A stretch of DNA of 64,000 bases from Ralstonia sp. A12 (GTDB lineage: Bacteria; Pseudomonadota; Gammaproteobacteria; Burkholderiales; Burkholderiaceae): positions 1-64,000 of the forward strand of contig NZ_JSZO01000003.1 in assembly GCF_000801955.1 (NCBI RefSeq), read 5' to 3'. The position numbers and the translations under genes are program-made. The notes under the pieces are model-generated. The model saw only the letters and a list, made by a program, of their open reading frames with translations, did no database searches and had not been told where the DNA came from. Below, piece after piece: positions 42,073 to 50,824 of the stretch (within the stretch, counting starts at the first letter, position 1; each line of letters opens with the position of its first letter).

Positions 42073-42913
42073 TGTTCAACGCTGGCTGATGACCGTGATG
42101 ACCGCGCCCGGCGGTGCGGACCACGGTCTGACGCTGGCGCTGCATCGTTTCGGCTTCACGGCCGACGACCTGATTCGCGCGGGCGGTGTGGCGAGCCCGC
42201 TGCGGCGGCTGGGCGTCTATGCCGACGGCTACCTGCAGCGTCTGTACGACTGCCTGTCCGCCGACTACCCCATGCTCGAACGCGTCATGGGGCGCGACGT
42301 GTTTGGCTTTTTCGCCCGTGCCTACCTCTGGGAAAATCCATCCGGATCGACCACCCTCTACGATCTGGGCATCGGCTTTCCCGATTTCCTGGCGCGACAT
42401 CTGCCTGCGGGCACCGATCCTGATGACAGCGTCGCGCTGCTGCCGATCGAGCTTGCGCGCCTGGAGCGGGCGCGTACCGAGGTCTTGCGTGCACGCGGGA
42501 TGGAGCAGGCGAGCGCGGCGAAACCCGCCGCTCATCTGCTGGGGCTCGCGCCGGACCCTGCAATGACCTGGGCTGTTCCACACTGCGTGAGGCTGCTCGC
42601 GCTCAGGCTCGACCTGATCCCGTTCTGGCAGGCCATGGAAGTCGACGATGCGGTGCCGGCCTGCCCCGGGATCGCGCCCAGCTACGTGGCGGTCAGCCGC
42701 GTGCGCTACCGAGTCTCGATGTATGCCCTGAATGGCTGGCAATACGCGACGCTGTGCGCGCTGCGCGACGGACGCCCCCTCGCTGCGGCGCTGGATGCAA
42801 TGGCACGGACCGGTATGACGCCGGCCCAGGCTCTGGCCGAATGGATGCTCTGGTCTTCGGCGGCGCAGTCGCTAGGGTTGCTCGCCAACGCGGCAGATCT
42901 CCCGCCGAGCTAA
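42050..42913 (+). CDS. DUF2063 (HvfC/BufC-like) partner protein
   Basis: A 287-residue protein of the family labelled putative DNA-binding (DUF2063). Its N-terminal domain contains the typical [29 protein letters not shown] block near residues 50-85. In MNIO gene clusters this protein binds the precursor peptide and presents it to the iron enzyme, like MbnC. It starts inside the MNIO gene (23-base overlap), so the two are translationally coupled and probably form a complex. A terminator follows. Confidence 0.9.
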   Translation: MPSHPLHDVQRWLMTVMTAPGGADHGLTLALHRFGFTADDLIRAGGVASPLRRLGVYADGYLQRLYDCLSADYPMLERVMGRDVFGFFARAYLWENPSGSTTLYDLGIGFPDFLARHLPAGTDPDDSVALLPIELARLERARTEVLRARGMEQASAAKPAAHLLGLAPDPAMTWAVPHCVRLLALRLDLIPFWQAMEVDDAVPACPGIAPSYVAVSRVRYRVSMYALNGWQYATLCALRDGRPLAAALDAMARTGMTPAQALAEWMLWSSAAQSLGLLANAADLPPS

Positions 42914-42930
42914 ATGGCCGTGAGGCAAAG

Positions 42931-42966
42931 AAAACCCCGGCAGCTTCGGCTGGCCGGGGTTTCTTG
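42931..42966. terminator. Bidirectional terminator between DUF2063 and cusF
   Basis: A stem with ACCCCGGC / GCCGGGGT continues inward to AGC-TTCG-GCT, giving a nearly unbroken hairpin capped by a TTCG tetraloop. AAAA flanks the left and TTTCTT the right, so it can serve both converging units. Confidence 0.9.
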
Positions 42967-42978
42967 TTGGGACGGCGA

Positions 42979-43326
42979 TTACTGCTTGTGCATCTCAACC
43001 ACAGTCGGCCGCCCGTCCACCGTATCGAACGTCGCCATCACGTGATCGCCTTCCTTGAAGTTCTTGAGCGCGGCCTTGTCCTTGACGGCAAACGTCATCG
43101 TCATGGCGCCCATGTTCAGGTTGTCGATGTCGCCGTGCTTGAGCGTGACCTTGCCCGTGTCGGGGTAGACCTTGCGGACCTCCGCCGCGACGGGCTTGGG
43201 TGCTTGCTTGGACGGATTGGCCTGGGCGGCGGGCTTCATGTCCATGCCTTCCATTGGCGTGGCGGCAAACGTTACGGGCGATGTGGCCAGCAGCAGGGTG
43301 AAAGCCAGAGCGGATGCGTATGTCAT
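42979..43326 (-). CDS. cusF: Periplasmic copper-binding CusF-like protein
   Basis: A 115-residue protein with a signal peptide (cleavage near VTFAA) and a CusF-type beta-barrel (about 45-115). The copper/silver ligands are carried in [20 protein letters not shown], with the Met-x-Met pair and the preceding His. It passes metal to the CusBA pump. GAGGT precedes the start. The ATG overlaps the cusA stop (ATGA). It is last in the operon. Confidence 0.92.
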   Translation of the reverse strand: MTYASALAFTLLLATSPVTFAATPMEGMDMKPAAQANPSKQAPKPVAAEVRKVYPDTGKVTLKHGDIDNLNMGAMTMTFAVKDKAALKNFKEGDHVMATFDTVDGRPTVVEMHKQ

Positions 43327-46300
43327 CGTGAGACCTCGTGCGAATCGGGTTGAGCGTGGGGTTGGGAAGGGGAGGATGCGCCGCGCCTGCGCAACAGCAG
43401 ATAGACAGCGGGAACAACAAACAGCGAGAGCAGGGGCGCCGTGACCATGCCGCCGACCATGGGGGCGGCAATGCGCTGCATGACTTCGGAGCCGGTGCCG
43501 TGTGACCACATGATCGGAATCAGGCCGGCCAGGATCACGGCCACCGTCATGGCCTTCGGGCGCACGCGCAGCACGGCACCTTCCTGGATGGCGTCGAGCA
43601 GCGCTTCGGTGCTGGTCTGGCCGCGTTCCTGACGCTGGTCCCACGCCTGCTTGAGATAGAGCAGCATGATGACGCCAAACTCCGCTGCCACGCCCGCGAG
43701 CGCGATGAAGCCCACCACGCCCGCCACCGACAGGTTGTAGCCCAGCCCGTACAGCAGCCAGAACCCGCCAATCAACGCCAGCGGCAGGGTGCCCATGATG
43801 AGCAGCGCCTCGTCGATGCGGCCGAACACCAGATACAGCAGCACGAAGATGATGAGCAGCGTGAACGGCACCACCACCTTGAGCTTGGCGGTGGCGCGTT
43901 CCAGGTACTCGAACTGGCCCGACCAGCTGAGTGCGTAGCCTGCGGGCATCGGTACCGCCTTGGCGACGGCCGCTTGCATGTCGCGTACCGCCGAGCGCAG
44001 ATCGCGCCCGCGAATGTCGACGTACACCCAGCCGGAGAGCCGTGCGTTCTCACTGCGCAACATCGGCGGACCTTGCACGACACGGATGTCGGCTACATCC
44101 GATAGCACGATCTGCTGGCCCCGGTCGGTCACGATCGGCAGGCGGCGCAGTTGCTCCACGGAATCCCGGTAGTCGCGTGGGTAACGCAGGTTGATCGGGA
44201 AGCGCGCCAGCCCATCGACGACTTCGCCCACGTTGTCGCCGCCGATGGCAGACGACACGATGTTCTGCACGTCCTCAATGTTCAGACCGTAGCGTCCGGC
44301 GGCCACGCGGTTGATGTCGACGTCGATGTAGCGCCCGCCCGAGAGCCGCTCGGCCAGCGCCGAGGTGACGCCGGGCACCGTCTTGACCGCTGCCTCGATC
44401 TGCGTGGTGAGGCGGTCGATCTGCTGCAGGTCCGTGCCCGCCACCTTGATGCCGACCGGGCTCTTGATGCCGGTGGCCAGCATGTCGATACGGTTGCGGA
44501 TGGGCGGCACCCAGATGTTGGACAGGCCCGGCACCTTGACCACACGGTCCAGCTCGTCGACCAGCTTGTCGGGCGTCATGCCGGGCCGCCATTGGTCGCG
44601 CGGTTTGAACTGGATGGTGGTCTCGAACATCTCCATTGGCGCTGGGTCGGTGGCGCTGTCCGCGCGGCCGGCCTTGCCGAACACGCTGGCAACTTCGGGC
44701 ACGGTCTTGATGAGCCGGTCGGTCTGTTGCAGCAACTGCGCCGCCTTGCCGGCCGACAACCCGGGCAGTGCCGACGGCATGTAGAGCAAGTCGCCTTCAT
44801 CCAATGGCGGCATGAACTCGCCGCCCGTGCGCAGGATTGGCCAGGCCGTTGCCGCCAGCAGCACGAGGGCAATCGCCACCGTCGTCTTGGGATACGCCAG
44901 CACGCGAGCCAGCACCGGCTGGTACATGCGGATGAGCCAGCGGTTGAGCGGGTTCGACTGCTCGCTCGGGATGTGTCCACGAATCAGGTAACCCATCAGC
45001 ACCGGCACCAGCGTGACCGACAGCCCGGCGGCTGCCGCCATCGAATACGTCTTGGTAAAGGCCAGCGGCGAGAACAGCCGCCCCTCCTGCGCCTCCAGCG
45101 TGAACACCGGGATGAATGACAGCGTGATGATCAATAGCGAGAAGAACAGCGCCGGCCCGACCTCCGCAGCAGATTCGCCGATGATGCGCCAGCGCTCCTG
45201 CCCGCCAAGGTCACGCTGCAGATGCGCCTCGTGCCAGCGCTCCAGGTGCTTGTGCGCGTTCTCGATCATCACCACGGCTGCGTCCACCATCGCACCCACC
45301 GCAATGGCGATACCGCCCAGCGACATGATGTTGGCGTTCACACCCTGATAGCGCATCACCAGGAACGCAGCCAGCACGCCCAGCGGCAGCGAGACGATGG
45401 CCACCAACGCAGAGCGCAGATGGAACAGGAACACCACGCACACCAGCGCCACGACGATGAATTCCTCGATCAGCTTGTGCGTGAGGTTGTCCACCGCGCG
45501 GTGGATGAGTGCGGAGCGGTCGTAGACGGGCACGATCTCCACGCCCGCCGGCAGGCTCTTCTGCAGCGTGGCGAGCTTGGCCTTGACGGCATCGATGGTC
45601 TCCAGCGCGTTCTTGCCGGAGCGCATCACGATCACGCCACCAGCGACTTCGCCCTGACCATTCAGCTCGGCAATGCCGCGCCGCATCTCGGGCCCGAGCT
45701 GGATGGTGGCGACGTCGCCCAGCCGCACGGCGATGCCGGTGTCGCTCGTTGCCAGTGGAATCTGCCGGAAGTCGTCGAGCGTCTTCAGGTAGCCGCTGGC
45801 GCGCACCATGTACTCGGCCTCGCCCAGCTCCAGCACGGAGCCGCCGGTTTCCTGGTTGGCGCCCTTGAGCGCCGCCAATACCTTGGCTTGCGACAGGTTG
45901 TACGCGCGCAGCTTGTCTGGCTGCAGCACCACCTGGAACTGCTTGACCATGCCGCCCACCGACGCGACTTCTGCCACGTTCGGCAACGCCTTCAGCTCGA
46001 AGCGCAGGAACCAGTCTTGCAGCGCCCGCAGTTGCGCGAGATCGTGGTGGCCAGTCTTGTCGACCAGCGCGTATTCGTAGACCCAGCCCACGCCCGTCGC
46101 ATCCGGCCCCAACGCCGGCTTGGCCGCCGCCGGCAAGCGTGACTGCACCTGGTTCAGATACTCCAGCACGCGCGAGCGCGCCCAGTACAGGTCGGTGCCG
46201 TCCTCGAACAGCACATAGACAAACGAGTCCCCAAAGAACGAATAGCCGCGGACCGTCTTGGCGCCCGGTACCGACAACATCGTGGTGGTGAGCGGGTAGG

Positions 46301-46496
46301 TGACCTGGTTCTCGACGATCTGCGGCGCTTGGCCGGGCAGCGGGGTACGGATGATGACTTGCACGTCCGACAGATCGGGCAGCGCATCGAGCGGCGTGCT
46401 GCGTGCCGCCCACAGTCCCCACGCCGTTAGCAAGACGGTGGCGAGCAGCACCAGGAAGCGGTTGCGGATGGAAGCGAAGATGAGGCGCGCGATCAT
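43323..46496 (-). CDS. cusA: Copper/silver efflux RND pump
   Basis: A 1057-residue inner-membrane RND transporter of the heavy-metal subgroup, driven by the proton gradient. The heavy-metal signature [20 protein letters not shown] lies near residue 37. Two large periplasmic loops and about 12 spans are evident, and the fourth-span motif [17 protein letters not shown] is intact. The CusF and CusB neighbours argue for Cu(I)/Ag(I) rather than Co/Zn/Cd. It shares 4-base ATGA overlaps with both flanking genes, so subunit synthesis is coupled. Confidence 0.95.
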   Translation of the reverse strand: MIARLIFASIRNRFLVLLATVLLTAWGLWAARSTPLDALPDLSDVQVIIRTPLPGQAPQIVENQVTYPLTTTMLSVPGAKTVRGYSFFGDSFVYVLFEDGTDLYWARSRVLEYLNQVQSRLPAAAKPALGPDATGVGWVYEYALVDKTGHHDLAQLRALQDWFLRFELKALPNVAEVASVGGMVKQFQVVLQPDKLRAYNLSQAKVLAALKGANQETGGSVLELGEAEYMVRASGYLKTLDDFRQIPLATSDTGIAVRLGDVATIQLGPEMRRGIAELNGQGEVAGGVIVMRSGKNALETIDAVKAKLATLQKSLPAGVEIVPVYDRSALIHRAVDNLTHKLIEEFIVVALVCVVFLFHLRSALVAIVSLPLGVLAAFLVMRYQGVNANIMSLGGIAIAVGAMVDAAVVMIENAHKHLERWHEAHLQRDLGGQERWRIIGESAAEVGPALFFSLLIITLSFIPVFTLEAQEGRLFSPLAFTKTYSMAAAAGLSVTLVPVLMGYLIRGHIPSEQSNPLNRWLIRMYQPVLARVLAYPKTTVAIALVLLAATAWPILRTGGEFMPPLDEGDLLYMPSALPGLSAGKAAQLLQQTDRLIKTVPEVASVFGKAGRADSATDPAPMEMFETTIQFKPRDQWRPGMTPDKLVDELDRVVKVPGLSNIWVPPIRNRIDMLATGIKSPVGIKVAGTDLQQIDRLTTQIEAAVKTVPGVTSALAERLSGGRYIDVDINRVAAGRYGLNIEDVQNIVSSAIGGDNVGEVVDGLARFPINLRYPRDYRDSVEQLRRLPIVTDRGQQIVLSDVADIRVVQGPPMLRSENARLSGWVYVDIRGRDLRSAVRDMQAAVAKAVPMPAGYALSWSGQFEYLERATAKLKVVVPFTLLIIFVLLYLVFGRIDEALLIMGTLPLALIGGFWLLYGLGYNLSVAGVVGFIALAGVAAEFGVIMLLYLKQAWDQRQERGQTSTEALLDAIQEGAVLRVRPKAMTVAVILAGLIPIMWSHGTGSEVMQRIAAPMVGGMVTAPLLSLFVVPAVYLLLRRRGASSPSQPHAQPDSHEVSR

Positions 46497-48025
46497 GGTT
46501 TGCCTCCCGCATCACCGGTCAGTTGCACCGAAGAGAGGACCGCCATACCGTCCTTATCCAGATGGAAGCGGAAGTGCACGCGGTCACCCGGCTTCAGGCC
46601 CCTGGGCAAGCCATTGGGGGGCGAGGCAAAGTCCATCGTCATCGCGCCCCATTTCAGCGAGGGGATCGGACCATGGGAGAGCGTGAGCCCGTCTCTGTTC
46701 ACGGCTTCGATGCGGCCGATGCCTTCGTGCTCGGTGGTGGCAGCGGCGGGTGCGGATGCTGCTGACGGCGGCGTCATCCGTTCCGTGGTGCCGCGCAGGC
46801 TGGCCTCGGAATCCACCAGGAATTGGCCGGAGGTGACGACCTTCTGCCCGGCCTGCAAGCCCTGCAGTACCTCGACCTTGCCCTCAGCCTCGCGCCCGGT
46901 GCGGATTTCCGTGGGCACGAAGCCGGTCTTGCCACCATCCACCATCACGACGCTGCGCTCGCCGGTGCGGATCACAGCTTCGGACGGGATCAGCAGCGCT
47001 TCCTGGTCCAGACCGCCATCGAACCGCACGGTGGCAAACATGCCCGGCACGAGTCGCCTATTGGGGTTGGGCAGCACGATGCGGACCTTGATCGTGCGCG
47101 TGGCCGTATTCACGTCAGGCAGGATTGCGTCGACCTTGCCTGCGACCGGTTCCGTCAGGCCAGCAGCCGATACCTTGACCGGTGCGCCTGGCGCCACCGT
47201 TCGCATTTGCGCTTCCGGCACTTCTGCAATGACCCAGACGCGGCTGAGATCAGCCAGCCGGAACAGCGTCATCCCCGGCGAGACCGTCATGCCGTCACGC
47301 ACGGCAACTTCTGTGACGAAGCCGTCGATCGGGCTGGTGATCGCCAACGCCGGCTGCAGCTTGCCCGAAGTGCTGACGGCGCTGATCTGGCCCGCCGTCA
47401 TGCCGGCCTGCAGCATGCGCGCCTTGGCAGCACCTGCGAGATCGGACTGACCGTGCGCGGCTTGGCGCGATACCGCTAGGTATTCCTCCTGCGCCGCCAC
47501 CCAATCCGGCGAGTACAGCGAGACCAGCGTCTGCCCACGCCGCACCGGATCAAACATTGCGCGCACCGACACCTGCTGTACGAACGCGCTCGTGCGTGCC
47601 TGGATGACTTGCGCGCTGCGCTCGTCCACGGTCACATTGCCCGGCGCTTCCAGCACGCTGCCCAGGTGGCCAAGCTGGGCCTCAGCAGTGCGGATGCCCA
47701 GGTTCTGCACGACGCGGCTGTCGACGGTGACGCCACTGCCGCCTGCATCGCCATCTGCGTAGACGGGCGTGAGCTGCATGTCCATGAAAGGCGACTTGCC
47801 CGGCTTGTCAAAGCGCTGGCCGGGCACCATCGGGTCGTGCCAGTACAGCACTTTCTTGCCGGTTTGCGGATCGATGTCGCCTGCCTTGAGGCCGGTCGAG
47901 TTCGATGCTGATGTTGTGACCAGGGACGATTGCTGGCCGCGTGACAGGCCGATGCGGTAGCCGCCATAGGCCACCGCGCCAACCAGCAATGCACCCGCCA
48001 CCGTGGCGATTAGCGTTTTGTTCAT
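46493..48025 (-). CDS. cusB: Copper efflux adaptor with fused CusF domain
   Basis: A 510-residue membrane-fusion protein. After an N-terminal anchor comes a heavy-metal-binding domain ([20 protein letters not shown]), then the barrel-sandwich and hairpin domains of the CusB/HlyD fold. The C-terminal 75 residues are a second CusF-like domain ([18 protein letters not shown]). Such CusB-CusF fusions are known, but here a separate cusF gene is also present. The start at 48025 is set by the ATGA overlap with cusC; the longer frame is a shadow. Confidence 0.93.
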   Translation of the reverse strand: MNKTLIATVAGALLVGAVAYGGYRIGLSRGQQSSLVTTSASNSTGLKAGDIDPQTGKKVLYWHDPMVPGQRFDKPGKSPFMDMQLTPVYADGDAGGSGVTVDSRVVQNLGIRTAEAQLGHLGSVLEAPGNVTVDERSAQVIQARTSAFVQQVSVRAMFDPVRRGQTLVSLYSPDWVAAQEEYLAVSRQAAHGQSDLAGAAKARMLQAGMTAGQISAVSTSGKLQPALAITSPIDGFVTEVAVRDGMTVSPGMTLFRLADLSRVWVIAEVPEAQMRTVAPGAPVKVSAAGLTEPVAGKVDAILPDVNTATRTIKVRIVLPNPNRRLVPGMFATVRFDGGLDQEALLIPSEAVIRTGERSVVMVDGGKTGFVPTEIRTGREAEGKVEVLQGLQAGQKVVTSGQFLVDSEASLRGTTERMTPPSAASAPAAATTEHEGIGRIEAVNRDGLTLSHGPIPSLKWGAMTMDFASPPNGLPRGLKPGDRVHFRFHLDKDGMAVLSSVQLTGDAGGKP

Positions 48026-49326
48026 TGAAGGCTCCCCGTTGCGGGTTCGGTCTGGGCGGTGGGCAGTGGCACGAGGAAGGCGAGATCGGCCCACAGCTTG
48101 GCCGTCTTGGCTTCCAGCGTCAGGCGTTCCTGCGCGGTATCGATGGCGCGGTGGTTGGCTTCGGCCACGGCCGAGAGCGTGCCGGTGTTGGCGCGATAAG
48201 CCGTTAGGGCCGCGTCCGCCTGCGCGTTGGCCAGTGGCAGCGTTGTCTCTTCGTAGCGCTTGAGGCGGTCGAGATTGCGTTGCAGCTCGGTCAATCGGGT
48301 CGCGACCATGGCTTGCGTGTTGCGTCGGAGGACTTCCGATTTGGCGCGCGCCTCCTGTGCCTGTGCCAGTTTGGCGGCCACCTCTCGGTCTTGCCGATTG
48401 CCCTGGTCCCACGGCACCGGGAAGCTGACGTTGAGCGAGCCCATGTTGGAGTACGCCGCGCCGCGCTGGCTATACATCAGCTCGACCGTCACGTCCGGCT
48501 TCTTGGCCTCAGCCGCCGCGCGAATTTCCGATTCCGCCAGCGCCACGTCACGTTGAGCAGCGGCCACTTCCGGCACGGCGTCGAATGCGTCTGCCGCAAG
48601 GCGCTGCGTGGATGCGGGGACCTCCAGTGGCGGGCGGTCGCCCAGCGGACGATGCGCAGCGGGACCAATCCAGCGTTCCAGGGCCACCGTCGCCATCTCG
48701 ACGGTGGAGCGATTTTCATCCTGGCGGTCGTGCAGCTTCTGGACCTCCAGATCAGCGGCCAGCACGTCAGCGCGTGTGCCGCGACCGCTTCGGTACGCGG
48801 CCAGTGCGGCCTGGCGCGCCAGTTCGAGCGGGTGTCCGTGGTGGCCGAGCAGCACGCCGGTCTGCTCGGCATACCAGCGGTCCAGCCACGCGGCGACGGC
48901 GTTGCGCTGCACCTCGGCAAGGCCGGCATTGCGGCGCGCTTCGGCTGCGGCGGCTTCGGCGGTGTAGCGGTCAGCCTTGGCACGGCGCTTATCCGCACGC
49001 GTGAACTCCTGCATCACGCTGATGGAGCGCTGGGTCATGGAGTCCCGGCTGAGCGAGAACTGGTCGGATTTGTTGAGCGGAACGCTATCGAGCCCGAGCT
49101 TGACCACCGGGTCCGGCAACTGGCCGGCGGCGATGGCCATTTCATTGGCGGCCTGAATGGGTGCGCGGGACGTTTCCGCGTCGGCAGAGCGGGCCGACGC
49201 GAGGCCGATCGCCTCTTGTATGGAAAGCGTGTCAGCGGGCTGGCTGTACGCCAATCGACTGCTGACGAGCAGAACAGCGGCGAGCGCAAGCCAGCGCCCA
49301 CCGCATGGGGAACAACGCGAAAGCAT
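48022..49326 (-). CDS. cusC: Outer-membrane efflux channel of the CusCBA system
   Basis: A 434-residue TolC-family protein with a signal peptide (cleavage near LAYSQ), two long alpha-helical hairpin repeats and an alanine-rich coiled-coil core. It forms the outer-membrane exit duct for the CusBA complex. GGAGGT sits before ATG 49326. The stop overlaps cusB by four bases. A small metal-binding-like protein is encoded 71 bases upstream on the same strand. Confidence 0.9.
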   Translation of the reverse strand: MLSRCSPCGGRWLALAAVLLVSSRLAYSQPADTLSIQEAIGLASARSADAETSRAPIQAANEMAIAAGQLPDPVVKLGLDSVPLNKSDQFSLSRDSMTQRSISVMQEFTRADKRRAKADRYTAEAAAAEARRNAGLAEVQRNAVAAWLDRWYAEQTGVLLGHHGHPLELARQAALAAYRSGRGTRADVLAADLEVQKLHDRQDENRSTVEMATVALERWIGPAAHRPLGDRPPLEVPASTQRLAADAFDAVPEVAAAQRDVALAESEIRAAAEAKKPDVTVELMYSQRGAAYSNMGSLNVSFPVPWDQGNRQDREVAAKLAQAQEARAKSEVLRRNTQAMVATRLTELQRNLDRLKRYEETTLPLANAQADAALTAYRANTGTLSAVAEANHRAIDTAQERLTLEAKTAKLWADLAFLVPLPTAQTEPATGSLQ

Positions 49327-49397
49327 AGAACCTCCGGAAAGCAACGATCACCCCGCCGCGCAGGCGGCAGGGCATGAAGAACGCGTTGCTTCGGAGG

Positions 49398-49817
49398 CTA
49401 ATTTCGGAAACAGCAGTGAAGGATGGACAGCGGTGGCGGGGGTGCCCGCGCGATCGGATCGGCTTGCGCCAGGATCAGCGGCACCGTCGCGGCAATCGGC
49501 GTTGGCTCGATTTGCCCAAGCAGGACAGGGAGGAAGGCCGGAATCTGTGGCGAGACGTGGTCCGCCGTTTTGGTGCCGGCCTGACAATGCTCCAGGCATA
49601 GCCCGTCATGCTGGCCGTTGTCCTGCGGCGCCTTCTCCGCCATTTCGGGGCACGACTCGGCCATGTCTGCCATGCCTTCCATCGCGCCCGTGTCCATCGC
49701 TGACTGCACCGCAAACCGGCCGCCCGCGCAGGCGTAGGCCGCCGTTGCCAGTTGCACGGTCAGGAACGTCAGGACGAGGAAGCCGGCAAGCCAAAACCGG
49801 CGAGGGGAGCGGCGCAC
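49398..49817 (-). CDS. CopL-like small Met/Cys/His-rich exported protein
   Basis: A 139-residue protein. A hydrophobic N terminus (FWLAGFLVLTFLTVQLATAAYAC) acts as signal or anchor. The next stretch is rich in Met, Cys and His (MDTGAMEGMADMAESCPEM, LCLEHCQAG), suited to Cu(I). Residues 95-130 are hydrophobic and Pro-rich, ending in HCCF. It resembles CopL-type metal-responsive proteins found upstream of copper operons. It probably senses or binds copper and is cotranscribed with cusCBAF. Confidence 0.7.
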   Translation of the reverse strand: MRRSPRRFWLAGFLVLTFLTVQLATAAYACAGGRFAVQSAMDTGAMEGMADMAESCPEMAEKAPQDNGQHDGLCLEHCQAGTKTADHVSPQIPAFLPVLLGQIEPTPIAATVPLILAQADPIARAPPPPLSILHCCFRN

Positions 49818-49905
49818 GTGGGGTCTCGGTGGTGGCGCGATGCTAGCAGAGGTGGGTGATGCGCGTGAGTCTTGGGCTTCCCATGTGGGAAGGTCAAGTG
49901 CCTAG

Positions 49906-49936
49906 CCCGGGGGGAGCTTCGGCTGGCCGGGGTTTT
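49906..49936 (+). repeat. Degenerate copy of the TTCG-core hairpin
   Basis: CCCGG at 49906-49910 pairs with CCGGG at 49927-49931, enclosing AGCTTCGGCT as in the 38476 and 42931 hairpins, then TTTT. No plus-strand gene feeds into it. It lies directly after the stop of the minus-strand DsbA-like gene but in the wrong orientation for a T run. Confidence 0.6.
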
Positions 49937-50652
49937 CATTGAGGTTCTTCGCCGATTGATCGCAGCATGCCGTTCAACAGCAACGCTGCTGAGCGCGCCC
50001 CTGACACCGAGGCGGCGCCGTTGAAGACGAAATGTGGCGTGCTCAATATCTTCCCCTTGGCCGGGCGCCCGCGCTTTGGCCGTTCGCGCTCAGGCTGGGC
50101 AACGCAGTTGCGGATGTCATGCAGACAGGCGAGCAAGGCTTGCGGTTTTGCACCGTGCTCCATGCCCAACCGCTCCAGCACCTGCAGGTTGCCGATGTCT
50201 TCCCCATCAACAAAGAAGGCTCTGAACAATCGGTCGACCAGCCCGAAGCTCTCGAAGGTGGTGCACTGTGTCGCTACGCAGCCAACCATGCTGTGCGCCG
50301 CAGTGGTGTTCGGCAAGATGTTGATGCGTTTGAAGTCGAATGCGATGCCGGCGGTTTGGCCCGCTTGCTGCACCTGCTCGCGTCGCAACGCCACGGCTGT
50401 GGGGCCGCCGAACTGGGTCAGGTAGAACGACTGGTAGGACGTGCCCGCAAGCGGTGTTTCCGGCAACAGCGGATACGAGCGCCACTGTACCTTGACCTTG
50501 GCGGTTGGTTGCAGCCGCTGGAACTCGCGTAGAGCGGCTTCCAGATGGCGTATGCCGATCCAACTCCATGGGCAGACGAGGTCGAAGAAGACGTCGATGG
50601 TGAGCGGGTGCCTCGGGCGATCGATGACTTGATGGTTTGCTGGCGCGTTCAT
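49936..50652 (-). CDS. DsbA/FrnE-family thioredoxin-fold protein
   Basis: A 238-residue protein of the DSBA-like group that includes FrnE and HCCA isomerase. The active-site motif is CPWS at residues 27-30 (VFFDLVCPWSWIG), with the second Cys replaced by Ser as in many FrnE-type members. There is no signal peptide, so it is probably cytoplasmic. A basic insert near residue 190 (PERERPKRGRPAKGK) precedes the cis-Pro segment STPHFVFNG. It may act as a glutathione- or thiol-dependent isomerase or oxidoreductase. Confidence 0.85.
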   Translation of the reverse strand: MNAPANHQVIDRPRHPLTIDVFFDLVCPWSWIGIRHLEAALREFQRLQPTAKVKVQWRSYPLLPETPLAGTSYQSFYLTQFGGPTAVALRREQVQQAGQTAGIAFDFKRINILPNTTAAHSMVGCVATQCTTFESFGLVDRLFRAFFVDGEDIGNLQVLERLGMEHGAKPQALLACLHDIRNCVAQPERERPKRGRPAKGKILSTPHFVFNGAASVSGARSAALLLNGMLRSIGEEPQ

Positions 50653-50725
50653 ATTGGTGAAGCCTCCGCACGGTCAGCCATCGCGTTAGGTTTGGCGGCC
50701 GGTGCTGCTGGGTCCAGCCGCCACG

Positions 50726-50754
50726 AAGAAAAAGCGAGGAGGGCGCCCTCCTCG
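50726..50754 (-). terminator. Intrinsic terminator for the NHL-repeat lipoprotein gene
   Basis: A perfect 20-base palindrome, CGAGGAGGGCGCCCTCCTCG (50735-50754), followed on the minus strand by CTTTTTCTT. It lies about 70 bases past the 50825 stop. Confidence 0.85.
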
Positions 50755-50824
50755 AAGATGTACCAAGGGGACGAGAGGGTCATCTCCCCCGGTACGGGGT
50801 TGTTTCGATTACGTGTGGCACTGC

